Shown: positions 56,716-64,000 of the stretch, in pieces
Position numbering within the stretch: the stretch's first letter is position 1
How the letters are laid out: each line of letters starts with the position of its first letter
Assembly: GCA_036563485.1 (NCBI GenBank)
Contig: DATCMI010000001.1
Span: 704,938-768,937 of the forward strand
Origin: Sphingomicrobium sp.
GTDB lineage: Bacteria; Pseudomonadota; Alphaproteobacteria; Sphingomonadales; Sphingomonadaceae
Length of the DNA stretch: 64,000 nt
Direction: 5' to 3'
Notes under the pieces: model-generated
Told to the model about the DNA's origin: nothing
The model's input: the letters and a program-made list of their open reading frames with translations, nothing else
Databases searched by the model: none
Translations under genes and position numbers: made by a program

Positions 56716-57495
56716 ATGAAGAAATTTCAATTAGGTGCGCTCACTGCCGTCGCGCTCGTGATGGGTGTCACTGCTCAGTCGGCAAGCGCACAGTCGGCCA
56801 GCTTCCACGCTGACGCACAGGTCGGCTACAGCCGCTTCAGCGCTGCTGGCGACAAGGACGGCCATATCGGCTACGGCGCCGCGGTTGGCGCCGACTTCGA
56901 CATGGGCGGCTTTTTCGTCGGTGGCGAGGGCACCTTCTGGTGGGCTCCTGCCGAGGTCAACACGATCGACGGCGCTGGCCTCGTCAATCACAAGACGTTC
57001 CAGGAATGGGGCCTGGGTCTTCGTGCCGGCGTGAACGTGATGCCGGGCACCAAGGTGTACGGTAAAGTCGCTTACGTCCGTAACGAGCAGCGCAAGCGTT
57101 TCACGCCGCTGCCGGGCGTGTGCGGTGGTAATGCTTGCCAGACCGCTGGTTACTACGACCACTACAAGGTCGGCGGCTTCCAGTACGCCGCGGGCGTCGA
57201 GCAGGCGATCACCAACAACCTCTACATCAAGGCCGAGGGCCGCTATTCGGACTATAAGTCCAAGCTGCACTCGGGCGGAACGCACACGGTCACCGGCTTG
57301 CTCGGTCTCGGCGTGATGTTCGGCGGCGTTGCTCCGGCTCCGGTCATGGAAGTTGCTCCGCCGCCGCCGGCTCCGGTCGAAGCCGCTCCGGCGACTCAGA
57401 CCTGCCCGGACGGTTCGGTGATCCTGGCGACGAGCACCTGCCCGCCGCCGCCCCCGCCGCCGCCGGCTCCGGTCGAGCGTGGCGAACGCGGCTAA
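56716..57495 (+). CDS. Outer-membrane beta-barrel protein with proline-rich tail
   Basis: The 259-residue protein has a signal peptide (MKKFQLGALTAVALVMGVTAQSASAQ) and about 175 residues of alternating barrel strands such as GYSRFSAAG, GYGAAVGADFDMGGFFVGGEG and KVYGKVAYVR. A proline-rich hinge with two short TCPDGS/TCPP cysteine pieces follows and then the chain stops. OmpA proteins carry a peptidoglycan-binding domain after such a hinge; it is missing here. The ATG at 56716 is chosen by the signal peptide. Confidence 0.8.
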   Translation: MKKFQLGALTAVALVMGVTAQSASAQSASFHADAQVGYSRFSAAGDKDGHIGYGAAVGADFDMGGFFVGGEGTFWWAPAEVNTIDGAGLVNHKTFQEWGLGLRAGVNVMPGTKVYGKVAYVRNEQRKRFTPLPGVCGGNACQTAGYYDHYKVGGFQYAAGVEQAITNNLYIKAEGRYSDYKSKLHSGGTHTVTGLLGLGVMFGGVAPAPVMEVAPPPPAPVEAAPATQTCPDGSVILATSTCPPPPPPPPAPVERGERG

Positions 57496-57521
57496 GCTTT
57501 AATAGCTTAAGCGAAAAAGGA

Positions 57522-57555
57522 GGGGCCGGCCCGCAAGGGCCGGTCCCTTTCTTTT
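57522..57555 (+). terminator. Intrinsic terminator of the OMP gene
   Basis: Arms GGGGCCGGCCC (57522-57532) and GGGCCGGTCCC (57537-57547) form an 11-base stem with one G-U pair around a GCAA loop. TTTCTTTT follows. It lies 27 bases after the OMP stop. Confidence 0.85.
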
Positions 57556-57576
57556 GTCCTGCAGATCCCGCGGCCG

Positions 57577-59301
57577 TCACCCGAAGGTAAAGGCGAACGC
57601 CTCCGCACCCGGATCGAGAAATGTGATGGTGAAGGTCCTTTCACGCACCGGGCCCTTCATTCGCACCAGCTGGTAGAGGCGCTGTTCCGTGACTGTGCCG
57701 CTGCCGTCCGCGGCAATGTCGACCCCCGCGTCCGATCCGGGCGCCTGCCCGTCTAGCGTGACCCGGAACCGTAGCGGCTTTCCGGTCGCGGAGCCGAGCA
57801 CGAGGTGGAGGTCTCGCGCCTGGAAGCGGTATGACAGCTTGCCGCCGGGTGCGAGTGAGCGAGCATTCTGGCGCTGGTCCAGCCAGCGACCCTCGAGAGC
57901 CCATTCGTTGAGCTTCAGCGGCGCCGCCGCGTAGCTCTTGACTACGTCTTTCGCGAGACCGCCAGGCGACACGAACCGCTCCGCCCGCCCATAGCCGACG
58001 TAGGTCTCGGGTGACCGCACCTGGCCTGACGCTCCGGCTTCCGCTCCTTCGCCGCCCGCCTTCGTGAGCCCTCCCGACGGGGGCCGTCCCGCCTCCGTGA
58101 GCAGCTGGCCGATAATCCGCTCGGCAAGCTCATACTGGCCCTCGCCATGGTGATAGTAGCGGATGCGGCCCCCGGCATCGACGAAGTAGTGGGCCGGCCA
58201 ATATTGGTTCTTGAGCGCCCTCCAAAGGACGTAGCGGTTGTCGAGCGCCACGGGATAGCGGATGCCCAGATCCTTGATCGCCTTCTCGACATTTGCCGGA
58301 TCGCGTTCAAACGCGAACTCCGGTGCATGAACGCCGATGATGACCAGCCCGTCGTTGCGATACTTGGCGTCCCACGCCTTCAAATAAGGCAGGGTGCGGA
58401 TGCAATTGATGCAGCTGTAGGTCCAGAAGTCGATCAGCACGACCTTGCCCTTCAGCTGCCCATTCGTGAGCGGCGGGCCGTTCAGCCAGGGCCCAAGCTC
58501 GCCGAGGCTGGGCAGATCGCCAAGAGGAGGCAGGATCAACCGCCCATTCGCATCGGCGCGGACCGGCTGCTCCTCCATCTCCTTGCTCGCGCCAAGCCGC
58601 TTGGCGAGCCCGCTTTCGAGGCTCGCGGTCTGCGCGCTCGACAGCTTCGCCAGCACGCGCGTGTCGAGGCCGAGCGCAATTGCGGCCACGCCGACCAGCA
58701 CAAGCACGCCGAGCACCTGGCGAATGCGTTCGCTCGTGCCCATCGACTTTTTCATCCGCGCGAACAGCTTGCCGCCGACCAGCAATGCCAGCGCCAGCGA
58801 GGTGGCTGCGCCCAACGCATAAGCGAGCAGCAGCAGCGTCGTATTGAAGCTTGCCCCCTGCAAAGCGGCGGCGGTGAAGATGATGCCGAGGATCGGCCCG
58901 GCGCATGGCGCCCACAGGAGGCCGGTCGCGACGCCGAGGACCAGCGAAGACCAGACGCTCTCCTTCTGCCCCTGTCTTTCCGTCAGGCGCGACCCAAGGG
59001 CCACCAGCGGCCGCATCAGCCGATCCGAGATTGACGGAAAAACCAGCGCAAGCCCGAAGAGGGCCAGCAGGACCAGCGCCGCCCAACGCCCGATCGCATT
59101 GGCCCGCACGGCCCAGCCGCCCCCGACCGCCGCGAGCGTCGCCACGAGGGCGAATGTCGCGGCCATGCCGGCGAGAAGCGGCAGCGTGCTGCGCACGAAC
59201 GGCCGGTCGGCTCGGGCGAAGACGAACGGCAGCACCGGCAGGATGCAGGGGCTGACGATCGTCAGAAGGCCGCCGAGATAAGCGAGTAGGATGATGAGCA
59301 T
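57577..59301 (-). CDS. DipZ-type thiol-disulfide transport protein (DsbD-like domain plus thioredoxin-like domain)
   Basis: The 574-residue protein has a CcdA/DsbD-like membrane domain with paired cysteines C19 (SPCILP) and C133 (APCAGP). A thioredoxin-like domain follows with the CxxC motif SCINC (C297 and C300). The C-terminal segment is a carbohydrate-binding-like module typical of DipZ. It moves electrons from cytoplasmic thioredoxin to periplasmic partners. The ATG at 59301 matches the membrane start. It is divergent from msrB, so it may supply the reductant for that enzyme. Confidence 0.88.
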   Translation of the reverse strand: MLIILLAYLGGLLTIVSPCILPVLPFVFARADRPFVRSTLPLLAGMAATFALVATLAAVGGGWAVRANAIGRWAALVLLALFGLALVFPSISDRLMRPLVALGSRLTERQGQKESVWSSLVLGVATGLLWAPCAGPILGIIFTAAALQGASFNTTLLLLAYALGAATSLALALLVGGKLFARMKKSMGTSERIRQVLGVLVLVGVAAIALGLDTRVLAKLSSAQTASLESGLAKRLGASKEMEEQPVRADANGRLILPPLGDLPSLGELGPWLNGPPLTNGQLKGKVVLIDFWTYSCINCIRTLPYLKAWDAKYRNDGLVIIGVHAPEFAFERDPANVEKAIKDLGIRYPVALDNRYVLWRALKNQYWPAHYFVDAGGRIRYYHHGEGQYELAERIIGQLLTEAGRPPSGGLTKAGGEGAEAGASGQVRSPETYVGYGRAERFVSPGGLAKDVVKSYAAAPLKLNEWALEGRWLDQRQNARSLAPGGKLSYRFQARDLHLVLGSATGKPLRFRVTLDGQAPGSDAGVDIAADGSGTVTEQRLYQLVRMKGPVRERTFTITFLDPGAEAFAFTFG

Positions 59302-59387
59302 CGCTACCCTTTGCTCCTGCTCGCGGCGCTTTGGCCAATAAGTTTTCGGTATTGGAAGGTTCAGATGCGCTGAGGCAGGATGCGCTA

Positions 59388-59870
59388 ATGGAAAACAGAC
59401 GCACCGTGTTGGGGCTGATCGGCGCCGCAGCGACCAGCCTGCTGCTGTTCGGGCGCAGCGGCAATGCCGCCCCCGCGCTCCGATTCGCAATGACCAAGGC
59501 TCCCGCCGAATGGCGGCGGCAATTGGGACCGCAGCGCTACGCCATCCTCCGCGAAGCCGCCACCGAACGCCCCTTCTCAAGCCCGCTGCTGAAGGAGCAT
59601 CGCAAGGGCACCTTCACCTGCGCCGGGTGCGGCCAAGCCTTGTTTAGCTCAGCGACCAAGTTCGAAAGCGGCACCGGCTGGCCAAGCTTCTGGAAGCCGC
59701 TTTCCGGCGCTGTTGCGACTCGCACGGACCGCAAGCTGATCATTGCGCGCACAGAGGTCCTGTGCGCTCGCTGCGGCGGCCACTTGGGCCACGTGTTCGA
59801 AGATGGCCCGAAGCCGACGGGCCTTCGCTATTGCATGAACGGGCTGGCGCTGAACTTTCGCGTCGCCTGA
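59388..59870 (+). CDS. msrB: Peptide-methionine (R)-S-oxide reductase, exported
   Basis: The 160-residue product has a twin-arginine-like signal (MENRRTVLGLIGAAATSLLLFG) and a full MsrB domain. Zinc cysteines are C78, C81, C126 and C129, and the catalytic Cys149 is in LRYCMNG. It repairs oxidised methionine in the periplasm. The reductase needs a thioredoxin-type donor, which the divergent DipZ gene could give. The ATG at 59388 was chosen because it opens the signal. Confidence 0.92.
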   Translation: MENRRTVLGLIGAAATSLLLFGRSGNAAPALRFAMTKAPAEWRRQLGPQRYAILREAATERPFSSPLLKEHRKGTFTCAGCGQALFSSATKFESGTGWPSFWKPLSGAVATRTDRKLIIARTEVLCARCGGHLGHVFEDGPKPTGLRYCMNGLALNFRVA

Positions 59871-59876
59871 CCGCGC

Positions 59877-60200
59877 TCAGGCGACGATACGGAGCTTCCC
59901 GCGGCTGCCGGGCGCCGCGTAACATACGACGCCAAGCTCTTCCTGAAGCCGGGCGAGCTCCCGCTCCTTGGCTTCCTTGCTCTGTTCGGCATAGCGGCGC
60001 TCGATGTCCGCTTCCTCGTCCGTCTGCTCGCGAAAATAAGCGATGGTCATGCGATGCCCGAATACTTCGTCGCCGCGGAGCCGGAGCTCGGCATCGGCAT
60101 CTTCAGGCAGGCTGTCGCGCAGCTCGGCGAGCTTGTCGATCAGATCGTCGATGGACACATGGTCCGCGATATCGACAAAATCCTTTACCCGTCTTTTCAT
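59877..60200 (-). CDS. Hypothetical small acidic/basic protein
   Basis: The 107-residue protein from the ATG at 60200 is rich in charged residues: a middle helix (about 60-88) has YAEQSKEAKERELARLQEELG, which may form a coiled coil. No signal or membrane segment is seen. The frame is open to 60458, but the longer part lies over the start of the aldose-epimerase gene, so it is rejected. Function is unknown. Confidence 0.6.
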   Translation of the reverse strand: MKRRVKDFVDIADHVSIDDLIDKLAELRDSLPEDADAELRLRGDEVFGHRMTIAYFREQTDEEADIERRYAEQSKEAKERELARLQEELGVVCYAAPGSRGKLRIVA

Positions 60201-60330
60201 CGTTGACCCTCCCCGGCCCACGGGGCGTTTGAATACATGCCGTGCGAATCCACGCGCAATCGGCTTTTCGCGTTTATCCCCAACGAACTTGCCCTCCTGT
60301 GAATCATGGTGAAAGCCAAGGGACAGCCTA

Positions 60331-61209
60331 ATGAGTGAGATCGCCCTTACCGCCGGCAAGCTCCGGCTGACGCTAAGTCCCTCCGTCGGCGGGGCTATTT
60401 CCAACTTCGAGTGGATCGGTCCGGCTGCCCCGCGAGGAATATTGCGCCGCTGTAACAATCCACTGGGAAATGTCCTCGAAGCCGCCTCCTTCCCGCTGGT
60501 CCCTTATGTGAACCGCATTCGCGGCGGCTGTTTCGAGTTTCGCGGACGCTCGGTCCGAATCGAACCGAACCTGCCCGGCGACCCAAGCCCGCTTCATGGC
60601 CAGGGCTGGCTCGGTCCGTGGGGCATCGATACTCAGGACGAGCGCAGCGCAGCCCTCGTCTTCCGGCACGACGCCGGCGAGTGGCCCTGGTCCTATCAGG
60701 CGCGGCAGGAATTCGTGCTCGACGACAGCGGCCTTTCTCTGGCGCTCACGTGCCGCAACGATGGCGAGGAGCCGATGCCCTGCGGGCTCGGCCAGCACCC
60801 TTACTTTCCGTGCGGGCCCGAGACCCGGCTCGACACGGCGGTCGAGAGCGCCTGGACTGTGGACGACAAGGTGCTCCCGGTCGACAAGGTCGCGCCGGAG
60901 GGCCGCTACAACCTCAAGGACCGTCTGATTTGCGGCCAGGACCTCGACAATGGGTTCGGCGGTTGGCGAGGCGAGGCGCGGATGAGCGACCCCGATTGGC
61001 CCTACGAGCTCCGGCTCACCTCACCGAACGCCGGCTTCTTCCAGGTCTATTCACCGCGCGATGGCGGAATCTTCGTCGCCGAGCCTGTCACCCACGCCAA
61101 TGCCGCCCTGAATGCGCCCGAGCGGGAATGGCCGGAGCTCGGGCTGCGCATCCTCGAACCCGGCGAGGAGATGCGGCTCGACATGCGCCTCGACGTGCTC
61201 GCGAAATAG
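60331..61209 (+). CDS. Aldose 1-epimerase family protein
   Basis: The 292-residue protein has the mutarotase fold, with PYVNRIRGGCFEFRG, the substrate-binding HGQGWL block, CGLGQHPYFPC with the base histidine, and an ESAWTVDD region. These enzymes interconvert alpha and beta anomers. Exact sugar is unclear. The gene precedes the tRNA-Ser by 61 bases. Confidence 0.85.
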   Translation: MSEIALTAGKLRLTLSPSVGGAISNFEWIGPAAPRGILRRCNNPLGNVLEAASFPLVPYVNRIRGGCFEFRGRSVRIEPNLPGDPSPLHGQGWLGPWGIDTQDERSAALVFRHDAGEWPWSYQARQEFVLDDSGLSLALTCRNDGEEPMPCGLGQHPYFPCGPETRLDTAVESAWTVDDKVLPVDKVAPEGRYNLKDRLICGQDLDNGFGGWRGEARMSDPDWPYELRLTSPNAGFFQVYSPRDGGIFVAEPVTHANAALNAPEREWPELGLRILEPGEEMRLDMRLDVLAK

Positions 61210-61221
61210 GCGCCGTTCAGG

Positions 61222-61250
61222 TTGAAGGTTGCGAGATGCGCTTATATAGC
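61222..61250 (+). promoter_or_regulatory. Possible promoter of tRNA-Ser
   Basis: TTGAAG (61222-61227) and TATAGC (61245-61250) are spaced by 17 bases and lie about 20 bases before the tRNA start. The match to sigma-70 consensus is fair, so this is a tentative call. Confidence 0.4.
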
Positions 61251-61270
61251 CTCGCGCCTTGAGGCCTCCC

Positions 61271-61363
61271 GGAGACGTGGGTGAGTGGCTGAAACCAGCG
61301 GTTTGCTAAACCGCCGTACGGGGATTTCCCGTACCGAGGGTTCGAATCCCTCCGTCTCCGCCA
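61271..61363 (+). tRNA. tRNA-Ser, anticodon GCT, with encoded CCA
   Basis: The acceptor arms GGAGACG (61271-61277) and CGTCTCC (61353-61359) pair fully, followed by a G discriminator and an encoded CCA. The anticodon stem GCGGT/ACCGC holds the loop TTGCTAA with anticodon GCT. A long variable arm (GTACGGGG...CCCGTAC) is typical of serine tRNAs, and the T-arm GGTTCGAATCC is intact. Confidence 0.95.
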
Positions 61364-61630
61364 ATTTGCTTTGTTGACAGCCAGACACCTTTGCTAAGGC
61401 AGCGCGTCTCACTAAAGGTCCGGGCCAGCCTTTGCTAGCACTGGCTTGCTTTCATCCATTAACCTGCTCTGAGGTGCGTTTACTCAGCTCCCCAAACGCC
61501 AGCCGCTCAGCAGGCGGAGCCCGTCTCGGAACCGAGCTGCGAGTGATCGCAACGTGGGTGGTAAATTTCGCTCATCGCCCCAGCCTCACGCCTGTTCGAC
61601 GCGTGGCCAAGAGCCCAAGGCTCAAGTTAT
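61364..61630. other. AT-richer spacer 3' of tRNA-Ser
   Basis: This stretch marks the change in base composition after the tRNA. No gene, integrase remnant or second copy of the tRNA 3' end is seen in it. Confidence 0.4.
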
Positions 61631-62647
61631 TCAGCGACGGATATCGCTCGTGAACCGCTCGCGTCCTCTGGCGCGTATGAGACGCGCGAGCGCCTCTTGT
61701 GCTGGAGGAACGCATGATTGCATCGCAGCAAACTTTGGGTCCGAGGAGATTGGCAGGAAGTTCATGGTGGGGTTGGCTTCGAAAAGGATAGGGTGGCCGT
61801 CGGAAGACAGCCCGAAGTCCACCCCAAAAAAGTCCAACTGAAGCTTCTCGGCTATCGCAAGGAGCGTACTCCGGACGGAAGCAGCCACCGCTCCCGATCC
61901 GCGCTGGTAAAAGGCTTCGGATTCGGCAACCAAATTGTCACGTGGAGCCATGAACCGCTTTCGATCGGCCATGTGGATGTTCCATGCGTCCGAAATGAGC
62001 AGATGTCGGAAGACGAGCTCTCCGCCGATGAGAAAAGCTCGGTACTTTCTGTACAGACCATCGGCGCTTCGGAAGTCGATGAATTCTGTGGCCGTAAACC
62101 CAGCAGCTTCAGCTCGAAGTTGTGGAATTTGATCGGGGTGGTCGAACAGTCCGATAATTTGCCCGCCATGAGAACCGGCGCGGCGTAAAATGACAGGGAA
62201 CTTGATTTGTCGCCGCTCTTGAAGAGAACGAAGCATGGAGGGCGACGGAGCACGCACTCTGACCACCCGCGGCACTACCAGTCCCGCTAAACTCGCTAGC
62301 ATCTGCGCTGTGCCGTTGCGCGTCGCGCGCAAGATGTATTCAGGGCGGTTCAAGACTGGAACGTCGCACCCCTTCAATGCCTTGGAAATGACGTTCAGCA
62401 CCTTCGGGTTCTGGTCTGGATCAGTAACCAAGTTTATCAAAAGATCATAGGACGACAGACGATGCCTTCCAACCTGCCTAAAGTAGCTCTTGGCAAAATG
62501 AAGAATAAATGAGTTCGAGTTAGGTAGACCGATAAGTTTAAAAAGGTCGGTGCTGCCATTTAGATCAAAGTTAACAACCGTAGACCAATCCTGATGGTCA
62601 TGCTTGTCAGACCCGACAATGAACGCAATCTTTGAAGCTCTACTCAA
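61631..62647 (-). CDS. ATP-grasp domain protein
   Basis: The 338-residue protein has the ATP-grasp blocks FPVILRRAGSHGGQ (nucleotide-binding strand and lysine-loop position) and FFGVDFGLSSDGHPILFEAN, with the metal-binding acid and asparagine of ATP-grasp ligases. The start is a TTG that overlaps the methyltransferase stop (TTGA), so translation is coupled. GC is lower than in the rest of the window. Such enzymes ligate carboxylates to amines or thiols; the substrate is unknown. Confidence 0.7.
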   Translation of the reverse strand: MSRASKIAFIVGSDKHDHQDWSTVVNFDLNGSTDLFKLIGLPNSNSFILHFAKSYFRQVGRHRLSSYDLLINLVTDPDQNPKVLNVISKALKGCDVPVLNRPEYILRATRNGTAQMLASLAGLVVPRVVRVRAPSPSMLRSLQERRQIKFPVILRRAGSHGGQIIGLFDHPDQIPQLRAEAAGFTATEFIDFRSADGLYRKYRAFLIGGELVFRHLLISDAWNIHMADRKRFMAPRDNLVAESEAFYQRGSGAVAASVRSTLLAIAEKLQLDFFGVDFGLSSDGHPILFEANPTMNFLPISSDPKFAAMQSCVPPAQEALARLIRARGRERFTSDIRR

Positions 62648-63591
62648 TTTCGTAACCGTACATTGGGTTCACAGACTACTTTTCTCAGCGACCAATTAAG
62701 ATATACGGTTGTTGAGCTAACGGTGAAGCCGATGGTAGTAGCCAGTTCAGCCTCTACCTCAGCTGCTGTCACATTTAGCCCGAAAAGAAGCTTGCTATAC
62801 CGGCCCGCGGCTCGGCGCGATGGGAAACGCCAAGGCATGAGCACTGTCTCGTCGGCCAAGACGTTCATCCCGGCTTCGGCCAGCAGCGTGTCGAAATCCT
62901 CGTCCAGAAAGTGACCTTTGTGGCCGGTGCTGCTGTGTCGATCAACATAGCCATTTAGAAAATGCGCAGCGGCTGTCCCTGCCGCAACATCGGCAACGAC
63001 GCAGATGCCGTTCGCGTCCACTAATCGCCTGAATTCTTTGAGAACAGGCAGTTTATCAGGTTCGTGATGTAGGCCAGCTAGGGAAACGACGCCGTCGAAC
63101 GAAGCCGATGGGAGGGGCACCTCCGACAACTTTGCTTGCACCACCACCGCATCGCGACACTCTCGCGCGAAGTCTGCCGCTGGTTCAACGGCCGTGTAGC
63201 AGCAGTCTTTTGGAAGAAACGCGCTCAGATAGCCCCCTCCTGCGGGGATGTCGCACACTCGCTTTGCGCCTCTCGCCAAAAGAGGCGAGCAGACCGCCTC
63301 AAACTCGGCGGCGCGAGCATGTGGGCACATCACCATCGCGCGATGGTAAGCCGCGGCGCGTTCCGAGAAGATTTCTGCATAGCTGTCATACATTATTTGA
63401 AACCTATGGAATTGGAGGAAATCTATGCAATATCCGCAGTTTACGTCCCGCGTTGTACGGCCTCTCCAATTGCAGCATTCTAGATTGAGGACCTCTTGGC
63501 CGGTGAGCGGTGAAGTTCTCACAAGAGCTGGATCGTAGCACTCTGTCGGGGAGACGTCGGTGAGCGTGTACCCCGAAGCTTGATGTGACAC
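62644..63591 (-). CDS. SAM-dependent methyltransferase with Cys-rich N-terminus
   Basis: The 315-residue protein has a class I SAM motif VCDIPAGGGYLSAF (about 112-125), the acidic AVEP and the LPSASFDGVVSLAGLHH block. Before it, ECCNWRG and NCGYC (C39, C40, C52 and C55) may bind a metal. The start is a GTG. It overlaps the ATP-grasp gene by 4 bases. The target is unknown but is probably the product of the ATP-grasp partner. Confidence 0.7.
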   Translation of the reverse strand: MSHQASGYTLTDVSPTECYDPALVRTSPLTGQEVLNLECCNWRGRTTRDVNCGYCIDFLQFHRFQIMYDSYAEIFSERAAAYHRAMVMCPHARAAEFEAVCSPLLARGAKRVCDIPAGGGYLSAFLPKDCCYTAVEPAADFARECRDAVVVQAKLSEVPLPSASFDGVVSLAGLHHEPDKLPVLKEFRRLVDANGICVVADVAAGTAAAHFLNGYVDRHSSTGHKGHFLDEDFDTLLAEAGMNVLADETVLMPWRFPSRRAAGRYSKLLFGLNVTAAEVEAELATTIGFTVSSTTVYLNWSLRKVVCEPNVRLRN

Positions 63592-63668
63592 GTCCTCTTT
63601 CGCCCAATTCGATATTCCGATTATGGCTTCTTAGGTGTGGCCGCAAACGCGGCGTAGACGAGTCGTTG

Positions 63669-64000
63669 TTAGCTAGAGAGTCCCGGCGCTATGGGCGCGC
63701 GCCCCCGTGAATGCCACCAATACCTCAACGGGCCAAGACTGCGCCGGTGGATGCGCTCAACAATGCGCGGGTAAAAGCGATCCGAGTTTCGAAGTTGGTT
63801 GGCATCGAAGAGAAACACGCCATCGAGCACTCGACGCCCATAAACCACTTCATGCGCCAGCATGTTAGGGTTGAGGAACCAGACATCTCCAGGCTGAAAG
63901 GCAATGGAATGCATCGGGTACCCGTGGGCACCGCTTTCATAACGGTCACCAAATGACGCGAGCGTCGTTTCACGCGTGAATACGCGCGCGTGCTGCCGAA
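63669..64000 (-). CDS. Probable 2-oxoglutarate/Fe(II) oxygenase, C-terminal part (runs off window)
   Basis: The frame is open to the window edge, giving 109 residues. FQPGDVWFLNPNMLAHEVVYGRR has the PGD turn and the distal histidine followed by a basic residue seen in 2OG oxygenases such as phytanoyl-type or aspartyl-hydroxylase-like enzymes. The first iron ligands would lie outside. It is on the same strand as, and 77 bases before, the methyltransferase gene, so it could be the third gene of the cassette. Confidence 0.5.
   Translation of the reverse strand, partial: RQHARVFTRETTLASFGDRYESGAHGYPMHSIAFQPGDVWFLNPNMLAHEVVYGRRVLDGVFLFDANQLRNSDRFYPRIVERIHRRSLGPLRYWWHSRGRAPIAPGLSS

Noticed and set aside
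61361-64000. Search for a second copy of the tRNA-Ser 3' end as an attachment site
   Set aside because: None was seen before the window edge, so the island's far border and any integrase are not in view.

Overview
The window reads as a chromosomal segment of a GC-rich alphaproteobacterium, most likely a member of the Sphingomonadaceae or a close relative. The evidence is the high GC and codon use, a class I lysyl-tRNA synthetase, the rpmF-plsX-fabH-ihfA-merR order, RcnB- and DUF885-type proteins and a DipZ/MsrB pair. The species cannot be fixed from the sequence alone.

Region 1 (1-20.5 kb) is mostly housekeeping and scattered metabolism. It holds the start of lysyl-tRNA synthetase, a GFA-domain protein, a DinG-type Fe-S helicase, and the minus-strand operon rpmF-plsX-fabH-ihfA-merR. 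A minus-strand run follows with an MBL hydrolase, an M19 dipeptidase, an HWE-type histidine kinase, a DUF885 protein, an RcnB-like protein and an orphan 2Fe-2S subunit. Next come an alpha/beta hydrolase, a salicylyl-CoA 5-hydroxylase-like flavoprotein fusion, a PilZ protein, a stand-alone LigD-type polymerase domain, a DUF4383 membrane protein and a PQQ-associated beta-propeller/binding-protein pair.

Region 2 (about 20.6-56.4 kb) is a large surface-polysaccharide locus of the Kdo-linked, ABC-transporter (group 2/KpsMT) type. It has three Kdo synthesis genes (kdsD, kdsB, kdsA), KpsS- and KpsC-like Kdo transferases, a dTDP-rhamnose operon (rfbCBDA), and the export set KpsD/E/M/T. It also has at least five glycosyltransferases and many decorating or surface genes: a Kdo-hydroxylase-like protein, FkbM methyltransferase, GSCFA and SGNH proteins, two sulfotransferases (one fused into a 1260-residue multidomain protein), two beta-helix proteins, a DUF5672 protein and a 771-residue RTX-type protein with a ~90-residue super-repeat. 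Most genes overlap their neighbours by 1-11 bases, so they form a few tightly coupled operons. The inferred product is a rhamnose-containing, possibly sulfated and methylated capsule on a Kdo linker, with an RTX/S-layer-like protein made beside it.

Region 3 (56.4-61.4 kb) returns to typical genes: an outer-membrane barrel protein with a proline-rich tail, a DipZ-type thiol-disulfide transporter divergent from a periplasmic MsrB, an aldose-1-epimerase, and tRNA-Ser(GCT).

Region 4 (61.4-64 kb) lies directly 3' of the tRNA and is visibly poorer in GC. It carries an ATP-grasp protein, a translationally coupled SAM methyltransferase, and the end of a probable 2-oxoglutarate/Fe(II) oxygenase that runs off the window. 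It looks like the edge of a tRNA-associated genomic island with a small, unassigned biosynthetic cassette.
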